Source of the DNA: Myxacorys almedinensis A
GTDB taxonomy: Bacteria; Cyanobacteriota; Cyanobacteriia; Leptolyngbyales; Leptolyngbyaceae
Length of the DNA stretch: 64,000 nt
Assembly (NCBI RefSeq): GCF_010091945.1
Contig: NZ_WVIE01000024.1
Coordinates: 1 to 64,000, forward strand
Reading direction: 5' to 3'
Below, piece by piece: positions 24,555 through 34,276 of this stretch (the stretch's first letter is position 1; the number at the start of each line of letters is the position of its first letter). The notes beneath the pieces were generated by a model. That model was given only the letters and a program-made list of their open reading frames with translations, was not told the origin of the DNA and did not search any database. The position numbers and the translations under genes were made by a program.

Positions 24555-26024
24555 ATGCGCCGATCGCTTCCTGATGGTACGCTCGTTCAAAATCGCTATC
24601 GCGTTCTTCGCGTGTTGGGTCAAGGTGGGTTTGGGCGGACTTATTTAGCGCAAGATACCAATCGGTTTAACGAATTGTGTGTTTTAAAAGAGTTTGATCC
24701 GCAAACGCAAGGGGCAAAAAACGCTCAAAAAGCGGAGGAATTATTTGCCAGAGAAGCGGGGGTCTTATATCAGCTTCATCACCCGCAGATTCCTCAATTT
24801 CGCGAACTGTTTCGAGTCAAACAGCCGAGCGGCGAGCTTTTGTTTCTCGTGCAAGATTACGTAGAAGGGAAAACCTATCAGGATCTGATCGAAGAACGGC
24901 GACAGCGAGGATTGGCGTTTAGCGAAAAAGAAGTCACGCAACTGCTGCAAGAACTGCTGCCCGTGCTGGACTACATTCACCGAGCCGGGATCATTCATCG
25001 TGATATTTCGCCCGACAATATTATTTTGCGAGAACGAGACCAAAAGCCGGTGCTGATTGACTTTGGTGTGGTGAAAGCAGCGGCGCATCAGATCGCCCCG
25101 TCAGCGTCTCATACCTTTGTTGGCAAGCCAGGATATGCGCCGGTTGAGCAGATTCAGAAAGGCAAGGCAAATCCGAGTAGCGATTTGTATGCACTGGCAG
25201 TCACGATCGTTGTCATTCTCACCGGGCGCGAACCGCAATCGCTGTTTGATCCTGTGAATCTCACATGGCAATGGCAGCGCTACGCGAGCGTTTCTCCTCG
25301 TTTGGCAGACATTCTCGATCGCATGTTGAGTGCCAAACCTAGCGATCGCTATGCCTCAGCAGACGATATTCTTCAGCACCTCTCGTTCCGCGCTCCAGAC
25401 TCTGTACCCCCGATCCCCCTGCCGCCTGCTGCCCTTGTTCCTGCGTCAGCTTCTCACCAAAGAACCGTGGCTGTGGGGCGTCGCCGATCTAGCCGAGTGT
25501 CTGTTGTGCAGGCTCATCCGCGATCGTGGGTTGAGTCGGTTTTCGATGGACCTGCCTTTTTGATCAAAAGTACAGCCAAAGGAGCCTTCAAACTGGTCAA
25601 ACGTTTGTTCAAACTGACCTTTGGGCTGGTGAGGTTTACCGTGTTGGGTCTGCTGAAACTGGGGTTGCAGCTGGGCTTAATTGTGGCTGCGATCGCGGCT
25701 CTGATCTGGGCAGCCCCGCAAGTTTTTCCGTTGATTGCAGGATCGCTTCCCACCTTTCCCCCGGCGGCTAAACGTTCTCCAGCCCTGCCTACGGATGAGC
25801 AAAGTCGGGGGGACACCCTGGAAGCTCGATGTCGAGAATTGGGCATGGATTACGGAGAACTCATTGCAGCAGCAAACGAAACGTTTTACGCCAAATATCC
25901 CGATCGCAAAGGCAAAGCTCTAAGCGGTAGCGCGGCAGACAAACGATTGCGAGATGAGTGGTATCGCATTGCCCAAGGTATTTTAGAACGGCGTAAATCT
26001 CAAAAGGAAGTCGCTGAGAATTGA
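24555..26024 (+). CDS. Serine/threonine protein kinase, membrane-anchored
   Basis: Start at ATG 24555 (MRRSLPDGTLVQNRYRVLRV) gives 489 residues; an earlier in-frame ATG at 24462 adds an unconserved leader. Kinase domain about 10-265: Gly loop LGQGGFGRTYLA, Lys in CVLKEF, HRDISPDNI, DFGVVK, APE-like YAPVEQ. A transmembrane segment follows (LQLGLIVAAIAALIWAA), then a C-terminal tail with ARCRELGMDYGELIAAANET. The substrate is unknown. Confidence 0.92.
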   Translation: MRRSLPDGTLVQNRYRVLRVLGQGGFGRTYLAQDTNRFNELCVLKEFDPQTQGAKNAQKAEELFAREAGVLYQLHHPQIPQFRELFRVKQPSGELLFLVQDYVEGKTYQDLIEERRQRGLAFSEKEVTQLLQELLPVLDYIHRAGIIHRDISPDNIILRERDQKPVLIDFGVVKAAAHQIAPSASHTFVGKPGYAPVEQIQKGKANPSSDLYALAVTIVVILTGREPQSLFDPVNLTWQWQRYASVSPRLADILDRMLSAKPSDRYASADDILQHLSFRAPDSVPPIPLPPAALVPASASHQRTVAVGRRRSSRVSVVQAHPRSWVESVFDGPAFLIKSTAKGAFKLVKRLFKLTFGLVRFTVLGLLKLGLQLGLIVAAIAALIWAAPQVFPLIAGSLPTFPPAAKRSPALPTDEQSRGDTLEARCRELGMDYGELIAAANETFYAKYPDRKGKALSGSAADKRLRDEWYRIAQGILERRKSQKEVAEN

Positions 26025-26059
26025 GACCCGTTCACACCGGTTTGGCACCAAGATTTGCC

Positions 26060-27571
26060 CTAAAAAAACTTGATTTTTTGCGACGCATACAGGCACATCC
26101 GCAGCAAGATTAAACCCTCGCGGACATGGGCAATGTTTGATTCTCCATAGGTTCGCGGCTGATAGCGCACGGGCACATCTACAATATGGAGTCCCAACTT
26201 TGTCGCGCCAAACAACAAATCGAAATCGCCGAACGGATCGAAATCGCCAAAATAACTGCGCCCTTCAGCAATTTTTTCGTAGTCGGCTCGTCGCAGCACC
26301 TTTGTGCCGCAGAGCGTATCTTTGAGCGGTTGCCCCAGCAAGAAGGAAAACGCCAAACTGAAGAACTTGTTTGCCCAATTGTTGAGCCACGGCATCGCTT
26401 TGCCCGATCGTGGGTAGACCAGGCGAGACCCATTGGCAAACTCTCCGCGCCCAGAGGCAATCACCTCAAAAAAGTGAGGCAAGTCTTCGGGTTGAACGGT
26501 GAGATCTGCATCCAAAATCATCAACATATCGCCCGTCGCTTCCGAAAAGCCAAGGCGCACGGCATCTGCTTTTCCTGTTCCGGGTTGCTGAAAAGCTTTC
26601 AGGGTGAAGTGAGGATGCCCGTCTTTGACTACCCGCTGAATTTCTGCCCACGTATCATCTTTAGAGTGTCCTTCTACAAAAATGACTTCGGTGTGGCAAC
26701 CCAGAAGGGGCAAACGCGCGATCGCACCTCGAATATTGCCTGCCTCATTGCGGGCTGGAATAATGACTGAGCAGGTGAGTTGTGATGGACATAGCGATGG
26801 TTGAGGTTGGGCAACACTATTTTGAGGTCGGGTAACACTATTTTGAGGTCGGGCAACAATGTATTGAGTCAGGCATAAATGATTCAGAATCGGCAAGTGG
26901 GCCAACACTCGATTGCATAGGAAACTAATGCCAAGAATGGGTTTTGGCAGCAACAATCGCCGCCCCGATCGCACCGATGAATATCCCGTAATTTGCAACA
27001 AATTGAGCACGTCAGAAAGCGATAACCAACTCTGCGGAGGTTGAGGACGACGTTGACCAATTTTTTCAGCTAAATGCAACAAGGGTTGCCACAAAAAGTT
27101 ATGAAAGGTCAGAATAATTCGAGTTCGCGGGTGGCAAAAAAGATGTAGATTTTGTAACACTTGCTGAATATCACTTAAATGCCCAATCACGCCAGAAAGG
27201 ATGATGAAATCGAAGGTTTGATCGGTCGCAAAGTCCTCAAGATTCAGGGTTTCAGCGTCTAAACAGTAGAACTGTAGATGGGGATATTTGGCGGTGGCAA
27301 TCTTGACAACAGAGGGAGAAAAATCAATACCAACTCCCGTTTCAGGATTGACCGTATTGAGTAAATGACCCGTTCCGCAGCCAATTTCTAAAACGCGACT
27401 GTTGGGGGGAATTAAAAACCGATGTAAGCGATCTAAGTCTCGATAATAATAGCGATTGCGCCGACTCCAGCGATCGAGCGTGGGGGCAATTTGCTCGAAG
27501 TGCGATCGCACTCGCTCTTTAAAGGCATCTTGATCAGTCGAGAGAGGGCATTTAGTGGCAGGTCGAATCAC
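26060..27571 (-). CDS. Fused methyltransferase and family 2 glycosyltransferase
   Basis: 503 residues. N-terminal SAM-dependent methyltransferase, about 10-200, motif VLEIGCGTGHLL and GIDFSPS. A linker about 235-260 holds repeated RPQNSV heptads. C-terminal GT2 (dolichol-phosphate-mannose-synthase-like), about 265-503: CSVIIPARNEAGNIRGAIA, metal site ILDADLTV, and FGDFDLLFGATKLG. The two activities are often adjacent genes in surface glycan clusters; here they are one protein. Substrates unknown. Confidence 0.88.
   Translation of the reverse strand: MIRPATKCPLSTDQDAFKERVRSHFEQIAPTLDRWSRRNRYYYRDLDRLHRFLIPPNSRVLEIGCGTGHLLNTVNPETGVGIDFSPSVVKIATAKYPHLQFYCLDAETLNLEDFATDQTFDFIILSGVIGHLSDIQQVLQNLHLFCHPRTRIILTFHNFLWQPLLHLAEKIGQRRPQPPQSWLSLSDVLNLLQITGYSSVRSGRRLLLPKPILGISFLCNRVLAHLPILNHLCLTQYIVARPQNSVTRPQNSVAQPQPSLCPSQLTCSVIIPARNEAGNIRGAIARLPLLGCHTEVIFVEGHSKDDTWAEIQRVVKDGHPHFTLKAFQQPGTGKADAVRLGFSEATGDMLMILDADLTVQPEDLPHFFEVIASGRGEFANGSRLVYPRSGKAMPWLNNWANKFFSLAFSFLLGQPLKDTLCGTKVLRRADYEKIAEGRSYFGDFDPFGDFDLLFGATKLGLHIVDVPVRYQPRTYGESNIAHVREGLILLRMCLYASQKIKFF
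26801..26884. repeat. In-frame 21-nt tandem repeats in fusion linker
   Basis: Four head-to-tail units on the 21-nt period from 26801 (TTGAGGTTGGGCAACACTAT and T; then copies at 26822, 26843 and a degenerate one at 26864). They encode the heptads (V)ARPQNS/VTRPQNS/VAQPQ in the linker between methyltransferase and glycosyltransferase. Confidence 0.9.
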
Positions 27572-27832
27572 AGGAAAACATCAGAAACCGTTAGTTTTTG
27601 ATCTTCGCATATTAATAAACTCTTACATTATTTCTAAATTGCAAAATTTGTCATAAGGTAATTTCTAGCCAGATTCATCGCTCAAAAGGCTGCTTAGTTT
27701 AGGTTGTGTTTCCTTGCAACACCAAGCACGATTCCCATCGTTAAATTCTAAAGATTTGATGATCTGCTTTAGTATTCGCTTGGACTTGCCTAACAGGACT
27801 GCATCGGTGTAAAAAAGTTTTTGCTACTGTGG

Positions 27833-30448
27833 ATGGAAAGTATGGTGCATTCAAAATTTTCTTTAGCAGTTGGGTTTGCTCTTTCCCTGAGTCTTACGTC
27901 CGGGGCACAGATGCCAGCGTTAGCGCAAGCAGCCCCATTCAAGCTCCCTGGCTCTGTGGCACAAGGAACCAACGTGCGGATCGATGGCTCTAGCAGCATG
28001 GTTGCTGTTAACCAGGTTCTCACTCAACGCTTCGAGAAGCAGTATCCAGGCACCCAGGTTACCTCTAACAATGCTGGCACCCCTGAAGGACTTCAAGCCT
28101 TGTTAGATGGCAAAGTCGATCTCGCGGCGATCGGGCGTCCGCTCACGGCACAAGAAAAGGCAAAAGGACTCGAAGCCGTCCCGGTTGGGCGAGACAAAAT
28201 TGCGATCGTGGTCGGTTCTACCAATTCGTTTGCCAAAAGCCTCAATATTGGGCAATTTGCCAAAATGTTTCGCGGGGAGATCAAAAATTGGTCAGAAGTT
28301 GGGGGCGCGCCTGCCGCCATTCGCTTTGTGGATCGACCCGACAGCAGCGACACCCGCCAAGCGTTTAGAGAGTATCCCGTCTTTAAGCAGGGCAAGTTTG
28401 CCACAGGCACCACCACCGAAAAGCTAAAAAATGACACGACCCAAGCGGCAATTCGCGCCCTCGGCAAAAACGGCATCAGCTACACCACGGCAAACCAGAT
28501 CAAAAATCAGCCCGGCGTCAAAGCAGTTGTGATGCACGGCACGCCGCCGACTGATCCCCGCTATCCGTTTTCGCAGCCGCTTTACTACGTTTACAATGCG
28601 GGCAATCCTACGCCTGCTGCTCAGGCATTCTTAGGATTTGCCACTGCCCCGGTTGGGCAAAGCGCGATCGCACAGGCAGGGGTAGCTGAGGCAATCAATG
28701 CCAGCAAGAAACCTGATGCGATCGCACCGGCAACCACGACTCAGAAAGGAGCCTTGCCAACGTTGGCTACCAATGATTCTAAAGTCGGGGTGCCCGAAAA
28801 CTTGACTGGAGCCGTCGGAACCACAAGCGGCGAAGCCGTTTCTTCTAATACCGCAAACCCCGCTACCGGAGCCGGAAAGTCGGGTGCAGGGGGTGGCGGC
28901 TTGTTTGGCTTTTTACCCTCGCTCGGCGGGGATGGAGTAGCCGGAAAACCGGGAGGGTTGAACGGGTGGTGGCTATTTCCGATCGCATCGGGCGCAGGGC
29001 TGCTTTGGTTGCTCGGTCGAAGCGGGCGCGATCGTGCCCCAGCGAGCGGGTTGGGCACCGATCAAGTTCAGGAAGAGACTTATGGTCAGGGCTTTGCGCC
29101 GCCAGAGCCTGACTCTTTGAGCGAGCGCTGGGTTGGGACAAGTGACACCGAGACCCGTTGGGATGATTCGCTTCAAGACCTTCCCTCCGATCGCTTGGCA
29201 CACGAGCAGGCGGGCGACGCTTTCCAAAGCCCAGGGCTGACCGAGGGCGGGGTAGCCCCAATACCAGGTGAGACCCTGACGGGTAAACCCACGATGGGTG
29301 ACGCGATCTCTGCCGGAGGGGTCGGTGCTGCTGCATGGTCTGCCTTTGGAGGACGCGACAATAGCCGAGGGGTAGGTCGGGTTCAGGTCTCACGAGTGTT
29401 GCTCAAAGCCCGTTCCCCTCAAGAAGTGGAAGCCTACTGGGAGGTTGCTCCAGAGCAGATGCGATCGCTGCGCCAGCAAGGTGGCAACAGCCTCGCCATT
29501 CGGCTGTATGACGTGACAGATATTGACCTCGACACGCAGAGTGCCCACAGTGTGCAGCAGTTTGACTGTGATGAATTGACCCATCGGCAGCGCCTAGCGA
29601 TCGCAACGCCCGATCGCGATTATCTAGCAGAATTAGGCTCTCTGGCGGCAGATGGTCGGTGGATTGCCTTGGCTCGCTCTGCCCATGTTCATGTTCCGCC
29701 CTCATCTACCTTTTTGGGGAACGCCGCTCAAGCTGGCGGTGCTGCTTTGGCGGGGGGGGCTATCCATTCTGGGCAATCGTTTTTAGCCGACGATCACGAT
29801 TCGGCGGTAGAGCAGCCTGCGCCAGAACCCTGGACAAGCGCCGAAGCGCCCTCGTCGGCTGACGGTGAAACCTTGTTTGGACGGCTCACTCACCGGGCGG
29901 CGGACAGTGCCGATATGCTCAGTCAGGCAGGAGGGACTGCCGCTGCAACCGGGGCTGCGGCATGGTCGTTCTTGTCAGGCAAGCAAAATGCCGATGCCCC
30001 TCCACCGTCTGGGACTGCCTTCGGCGATGGGTCGGAGGTGGGCGACGCTAACCCTGCGGTTGAGCGCTATGATTCGCCTGCCATTCCTAATAGTGGGGCT
30101 GCCTTGGATGGGTCTGCGCGATCGCAGGTGCCGGGGCAAATCGGGCTAACCCCTCGCAGCGATCGCTGGGCGTATGCGTCGTGGGATGTGCCCAGAAGTC
30201 AGCGTGCTGCCGTGGATCGGATGGATCAAAATCTCGTGCTCCGGCTCTATGATGTGACGGATATAAACCTGGAACAAGACTCTCCAGAGCAGTTTCAGCA
30301 GTTTGATGTCGATGATCTGGCGCTCAGTTGCGATCTACCCATTCCGGAAAGCAACCGCAGCTACATCGTGGAACTTGGCTATGCCGAAGGACGCGATCGC
30401 TGGACAGTATTAGCGCGATCAACGCCCGTTTGGATTGCTGCCAACTAA
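27833..30448 (+). CDS. Phosphate-binding-like protein fused to two DUF4912 domains
   Basis: About 871 residues. Signal peptide to ALAQA, a PstS-like solute-binding domain about 35-300 (VRIDGSSSMVAVNQVL, LAAIGRPLT), a Gly/Ser/Ala linker, a transmembrane helix (GWWLFPIASGAGLLWLL), and two DUF4912 domains about 525-630 and 760-871, each with AIRLYDVTDI/VLRLYDVTDI and the WTVLARS/WIALARS end. A cytosolic or periplasmic side for DUF4912 cannot be fixed. It may sense phosphate-like ligands or envelope stress. Starts at 27821 or 27842 are also possible. Confidence 0.85.
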   Translation: MESMVHSKFSLAVGFALSLSLTSGAQMPALAQAAPFKLPGSVAQGTNVRIDGSSSMVAVNQVLTQRFEKQYPGTQVTSNNAGTPEGLQALLDGKVDLAAIGRPLTAQEKAKGLEAVPVGRDKIAIVVGSTNSFAKSLNIGQFAKMFRGEIKNWSEVGGAPAAIRFVDRPDSSDTRQAFREYPVFKQGKFATGTTTEKLKNDTTQAAIRALGKNGISYTTANQIKNQPGVKAVVMHGTPPTDPRYPFSQPLYYVYNAGNPTPAAQAFLGFATAPVGQSAIAQAGVAEAINASKKPDAIAPATTTQKGALPTLATNDSKVGVPENLTGAVGTTSGEAVSSNTANPATGAGKSGAGGGGLFGFLPSLGGDGVAGKPGGLNGWWLFPIASGAGLLWLLGRSGRDRAPASGLGTDQVQEETYGQGFAPPEPDSLSERWVGTSDTETRWDDSLQDLPSDRLAHEQAGDAFQSPGLTEGGVAPIPGETLTGKPTMGDAISAGGVGAAAWSAFGGRDNSRGVGRVQVSRVLLKARSPQEVEAYWEVAPEQMRSLRQQGGNSLAIRLYDVTDIDLDTQSAHSVQQFDCDELTHRQRLAIATPDRDYLAELGSLAADGRWIALARSAHVHVPPSSTFLGNAAQAGGAALAGGAIHSGQSFLADDHDSAVEQPAPEPWTSAEAPSSADGETLFGRLTHRAADSADMLSQAGGTAAATGAAAWSFLSGKQNADAPPPSGTAFGDGSEVGDANPAVERYDSPAIPNSGAALDGSARSQVPGQIGLTPRSDRWAYASWDVPRSQRAAVDRMDQNLVLRLYDVTDINLEQDSPEQFQQFDVDDLALSCDLPIPESNRSYIVELGYAEGRDRWTVLARSTPVWIAAN

Positions 30449-30466
30449 CAAAGGTTTCCATCAGGT

Positions 30467-30495
30467 GAATAGACGTTTCAACGCAACGTCTATTC
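30467..30495 (+). terminator. Strong hairpin after the DUF4912 fusion gene
   Basis: GAATAGACGTT (30467-30477) and AACGTCTATTC (30485-30495) form a perfect 11-bp stem with a 7-base loop, 19 bases after the stop. No T-run follows, so a terminator or a 3' stability structure is possible. Confidence 0.55.
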
Positions 30496-30745
30496 GCAGG
30501 CTAGACATTAAGAATCATGTCAGTCAAGCTCGCCACAGGGCGAATTGCAAACCGTTCAAATTGCTACTGTGCGGATGTTTGAGCGATTTTTAACGGCGAT
30601 GATAAAGCGGCACTTATGCCGCTGCCTCGATTTACAGGCTTCCGCAGTTTGAGACAATGCTAAAAGCAATAAAACTCACTCTAAATGTGGGACGAGAGGG
30701 CAAGAAACCCCGGTCTCACACCTCACCACACGGGAGATAGACGAT

Positions 30746-32272
30746 ATGAAATTGGCTTACTGGATGTATGCAGGTCCCGCTCACATTGGCACACTCCGCA
30801 TCGCCAGTTCTTTTAAGAATGTTCATGCCATCATGCACGCGCCTTTGGGAGACGACTATTTCAACGTGATGCGATCGATGTTAGAACGTGAGCGGAACTA
30901 TACGCCTGTGACCGCCAGTGTGGTCGATCGCAACGTGTTAGCGCGGGGATCGCAGGAAAAAGTAGTCGATAACATCGTCCGAAAAGATCGAGAAGAGCAT
31001 CCGGATCTGATTGTGCTGACGCCGACCTGCACGTCCAGTATTTTGCAAGAAGACCTCAAGAATTTCTGCGATCGCGCTCAGATTGACTCTAAGGGCGACG
31101 TGATGTTGGCAGATGTCAACCATTACCGCTACAACGAACTGCAAGCCGCCGATCGCAGTCTGCATCAGATCGTGCAGTTTTACCTGGAGAAAGCTCGGAA
31201 AAAAGGTGAACTGCCAGAGGGCAAAACCGAAAAGCCGTCGGTCAACATCATTGGCATGACCACGCTAGGGTTTCATAACAACCACGACTGCACCGAACTA
31301 AAGCGGTTGATGGCAGACCTAGGAATTGAAGTCAACACCGTTATTCCAGAAGATGCCTCAGTCAATGACCTGAAGCTGATGCCCCGTGCCTGGTTTAACC
31401 TGGTGCCCTATCGCGAAATCGGTGTGATGACGGCTGACTATCTAGAGCGCGAGTTTGCGATGCCATGCGTTGACATTACGCCGATGGGCATTGTCGATAC
31501 GGCGCGGTGTATTCGCAAAATTCAAGCTGTGATTAATGCTCAAGGCGCAACCGTTGATTATGAGCCGTTTATCGATGAGCAGACTCGGTTTGTGTCGCAG
31601 GCGGCTTGGTTTTCTCGCTCGATTGACTGCCAAAATTTGACGGGCAAAAAAGCGGTTGTGTTTGGCGATAACACCCATGCGGCGGCGTTGACCAAGATTT
31701 TGTCGCGGGAGATGGGCATTCATGTTCTTCTCGCTGGCACCTACTGCAAGTACGATGCAGAGTGGTTTACGAACGAAGTCAGCGACTATTGCGATCGCGT
31801 CTTGATCAGTGAAGACAATGCCGAAATTGCAGATGCGATCGCTCAGCTAGAACCTGCCGCGATTTTTGGCACTCAGATGGAGCGGCACATCGGCAAGCGC
31901 CTCAATATTCCCTGCGGCGTGATTGCAGCCCCGATTCACATTCAAAATTTCCCCTTGGGCTATAAGCCATTTATGGGCTACGAAGGCAGCAATCAACTTG
32001 TGGATCTGATCTACAACTCGTTTACCTTGGGTATGGAAGATCACTTACTGGAGATCTTTGGCGGTCACGACACCAAAGAGGGCATCACGAAAACCATGTC
32101 TGCCGAGTCTAACCTAGGGTGGAGTCGTGATGGGTTGGCTGAACTCAATAAAATTCCGGGCTTTGTGCGCGGTAAGGTAAAGCGCAATACCGAGAAATTT
32201 GCCCGCGATCGCAACATTGCTGAAATTACAGCGGAAGTGCTCTACGCCGCTAAAGAGGCTGTAGGCGTGTAA
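30746..32272 (+). CDS. chlB: Light-independent protochlorophyllide reductase subunit B
   Basis: 508 residues, full length. ChlB pairs with ChlN to reduce protochlorophyllide in the dark; the ChlL partner supplies electrons. N-terminus [20 protein letters not shown], iron-sulfur/active-site [14 protein letters not shown], the catalytic-domain [13 protein letters not shown] and the C-terminal ChlB-specific domain [19 protein letters not shown] are clear. chlN and chlL are not in the window. A Shine-Dalgarno GGGAGAT lies just upstream, and a TGTGGGAC/GTCTCACA hairpin is in the leader (30686-30719). Confidence 0.97.
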   Translation: MKLAYWMYAGPAHIGTLRIASSFKNVHAIMHAPLGDDYFNVMRSMLERERNYTPVTASVVDRNVLARGSQEKVVDNIVRKDREEHPDLIVLTPTCTSSILQEDLKNFCDRAQIDSKGDVMLADVNHYRYNELQAADRSLHQIVQFYLEKARKKGELPEGKTEKPSVNIIGMTTLGFHNNHDCTELKRLMADLGIEVNTVIPEDASVNDLKLMPRAWFNLVPYREIGVMTADYLEREFAMPCVDITPMGIVDTARCIRKIQAVINAQGATVDYEPFIDEQTRFVSQAAWFSRSIDCQNLTGKKAVVFGDNTHAAALTKILSREMGIHVLLAGTYCKYDAEWFTNEVSDYCDRVLISEDNAEIADAIAQLEPAAIFGTQMERHIGKRLNIPCGVIAAPIHIQNFPLGYKPFMGYEGSNQLVDLIYNSFTLGMEDHLLEIFGGHDTKEGITKTMSAESNLGWSRDGLAELNKIPGFVRGKVKRNTEKFARDRNIAEITAEVLYAAKEAVGV

Positions 32273-32297
32273 CCGCAACCCTGTTTTTACCTACGTT

Positions 32298-32326
32298 GGG
32301 AGTACTCGAAAGGGTACTCCTTTTTA
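32298..32326 (+). terminator. Rho-independent terminator after chlB
   Basis: GGAGTAC (32299-32305) and GTACTCC (32314-32320), eight-base loop, followed by TTTTTATTTCTTTTT. Located 26 bases after the chlB stop. Confidence 0.85.
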
Positions 32327-32442
32327 TTTCTTTTTATTTAGATTTTGGATAGTCTGGATTATTTTAATTTTGGATTTTGATTTTGGATAGTTTGGAAGCT
32401 CTCGCCGTTAGCCTCCTGCCTACAAAACAAGAGACAAACATC

Positions 32443-32730
32443 CTAAAAATCCTCGAAGGGATTAAAAAAATCTCGCGACGGGCGATCGCGCTGTCCCAAC
32501 TCCGAGGGCGAACGATCGTTGCTCCATGCCCACCACACCTGACCGCACTGGCAGTGATAAAACTCCTGCCACTTTTTCCGGTAGTCTTCTGTAAATACGG
32601 GAGATCGACGATTGATCCAAACCTGAGTGGCTTCGGTGGAAGTTTTGTGACAGGTAGGGCAAGTGAAAGCATGAGAATGAATCGCAGGTTGAGTCCACGC
32701 AGGCGGAGTCGGGTCAAAAGCGTCCATCAT
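32443..32730 (-). CDS. Conserved small zinc-ribbon protein
   Basis: 95 residues. CPTC near residue 24 and CQCG near residue 60 form a likely zinc site; WQEFYHCQCGQVWWAWSND is distinctive. Similar proteins occur across cyanobacteria; function unknown. The gene converges on chlB, and the spacer 32340-32400 holds a T-rich ATTTTGGAT direct repeat. Confidence 0.75.
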   Translation of the reverse strand: MMDAFDPTPPAWTQPAIHSHAFTCPTCHKTSTEATQVWINRRSPVFTEDYRKKWQEFYHCQCGQVWWAWSNDRSPSELGQRDRPSRDFFNPFEDF

Positions 32731-33326
32731 GTCGCGATCTTCAGCATAGCGTCTCGCTCATTATGACTCGTTTTTAGGGGATGGGGCACTAAGAAAAGTC
32801 CTCTTCATCGGCACTCTAAACGCAAGTAGAAAGCTAAAGTCTAGACCTACTGAAGGATAAGGCTATTTTATCAAAGTCAATCTTTCAACTTTGAGAACGT
32901 ACCTATCAGCGCAATTTTTCTCTTCCAAAAATCAACTTTTAGGTGAGTCTGAATATATATTGAATATATAAAAACTATCTGAAAGAGAGTACTTTAGTGT
33001 ACTAAAAATTGTCTGGTGCGTTGTTAATAAAAAAGCTAAAGAATCTAATCCTTGTTAAAAATAAACGACCATAATTAAGAGTGTTTTATTTCGTGATAAA
33101 TGATAAAACTCATTAAATTAACAGGTCGCGTAGAGAAACTACTCCTTATTTCATAATGCCAACTACTCTTTTAGAGAGAGGTAACCATGTGGCGGCTTCG
33201 TAACATTGTTTTATAGAAGAGGTGAAATACAAAAACTCAAAAATATTTCACTTTGCTCAGATGAGTTCTACAAAAACAAAAGTAGAACAAAAGCAATTTG
33301 ACCCTTTGATAATTAGGAGATTCATT
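32731..33326. other. AT-rich intergenic region before the KGG gene
   Basis: About 600 AT-rich bases. Direct repeat GAGAAACTACTC/CAACTACTCTTTTAGAGAG near 33133-33178. A possible nine-codon leader ORF with Shine-Dalgarno at 33187-33216 (ATGTGGCGG...TAG) precedes the KGG gene. No other gene. Confidence 0.45.
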
Positions 33327-33545
33327 ATGTCAGATACAAGTAAGCGCGGATTTGCTTCAATGGACGAAGATAAACAGCGCGAAATTGCGAGCAAGGGCGG
33401 GAAAACCGCTCACGAGAAAGGCACCGCTCACGAGTTTACTTCTGAAGAAGCTAAAGAATCCGGACAAAAAGGCGGCGAAGCTACCAGCCAAGATCGGGAA
33501 CATATGTCAGAGATTGGTAAAAAAGGTGGTGAGAATTCTCATTAA
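33327..33545 (+). CDS. KGG-repeat stress-induced protein
   Basis: 72 residues from the ATG at 33327, preceded by TTAGGAG. Three KGG-type motifs (ASKGGKTAHEKG, GQKGGEATSQ, GKKGGENSH) mark the con-10/YciG stress-protein family: small, hydrophilic, desiccation- or stress-induced. Earlier in-frame starts (33222) lack a ribosome-binding site. A long 5' leader suggests regulated expression. Confidence 0.88.
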   Translation: MSDTSKRGFASMDEDKQREIASKGGKTAHEKGTAHEFTSEEAKESGQKGGEATSQDREHMSEIGKKGGENSH

Positions 33546-34276
33546 ATAGAGTCTGCAAGAAAGCCATGAATTTACCCGTTGAGTTTCCCAAAATAAAAAT
33601 CTCTAAAAAACGGGATGTCTTGTATTAAACGACGAACTTAGACGATCAGGGTGTTCTTTTTCACTCTCACTTGTTTGTAAAAAACGGTATACCTCATTTG
33701 TTGAGCGTTACTTTTTTAAGGCTCAAGCACAATCTGAACTTAGTTTAGGGGACACTGTTCTTTCCAGGGCAAAGTCCCCTTTATTTTTGCTTAATAAAAG
33801 TCCCTATTAGAGCATATAGCTCGCATATTTTTAGAGCCAAAGCTGAAACCTATATTTTTTTGGCAGCCTAATTATCATAAGAGGCGAATACCAACTTAAC
33901 TGGCAATTCCTAAGTCAACTCGCTCCCTCAGCAAAGGCAGGCGAAGAAAGGTCAGATGTGCCCGATCTACTCATTTAGCTAGTATAAAAAGTTGGTATAA
34001 AAATTCATTCTGTCGATCGCGATCGCAAACCCGATTTCAACCCAATTCAAAGCGTTGCTCTCTAAAATGATCAATTTTCATCGAGCGATGGGCAGGTGTG
34101 GCGTGCTTTGCAGGGAGAGCGCACCTCACCGTAGTAGAAGCTGAGTAGAAATCGCTACAAAGTGTGAAGTCGAGGCAAAAAAATTGCGCCAGATATAATT
34201 TTTTTGAGTATCGTCTGTAGAAACATCTTCACTGTATTCATTTTTACTCTCTTTACTCCTTGCTTCTACTGCCCCC
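33546..34276. other. Intergenic region with a terminator-like hairpin
   Basis: 731 bases without a supported gene. The hairpin AGGGGAC (33747-33753)/GTCCCCT (33774-33780) followed by TTATTTTT is annotated separately. The rest is AT-rich, with a HIP1-like TCGATCGCGATCGCAA at 34014-34029. Confidence 0.5.
33747..33788 (+). terminator. Terminator-like hairpin, 200 bases after KGG gene
   Basis: Seven-base perfect stem AGGGGAC/GTCCCCT, 20-base loop, then TTATTTTT. It could end the KGG transcript or a separate small RNA from the 33546-33780 stretch. Confidence 0.5.
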
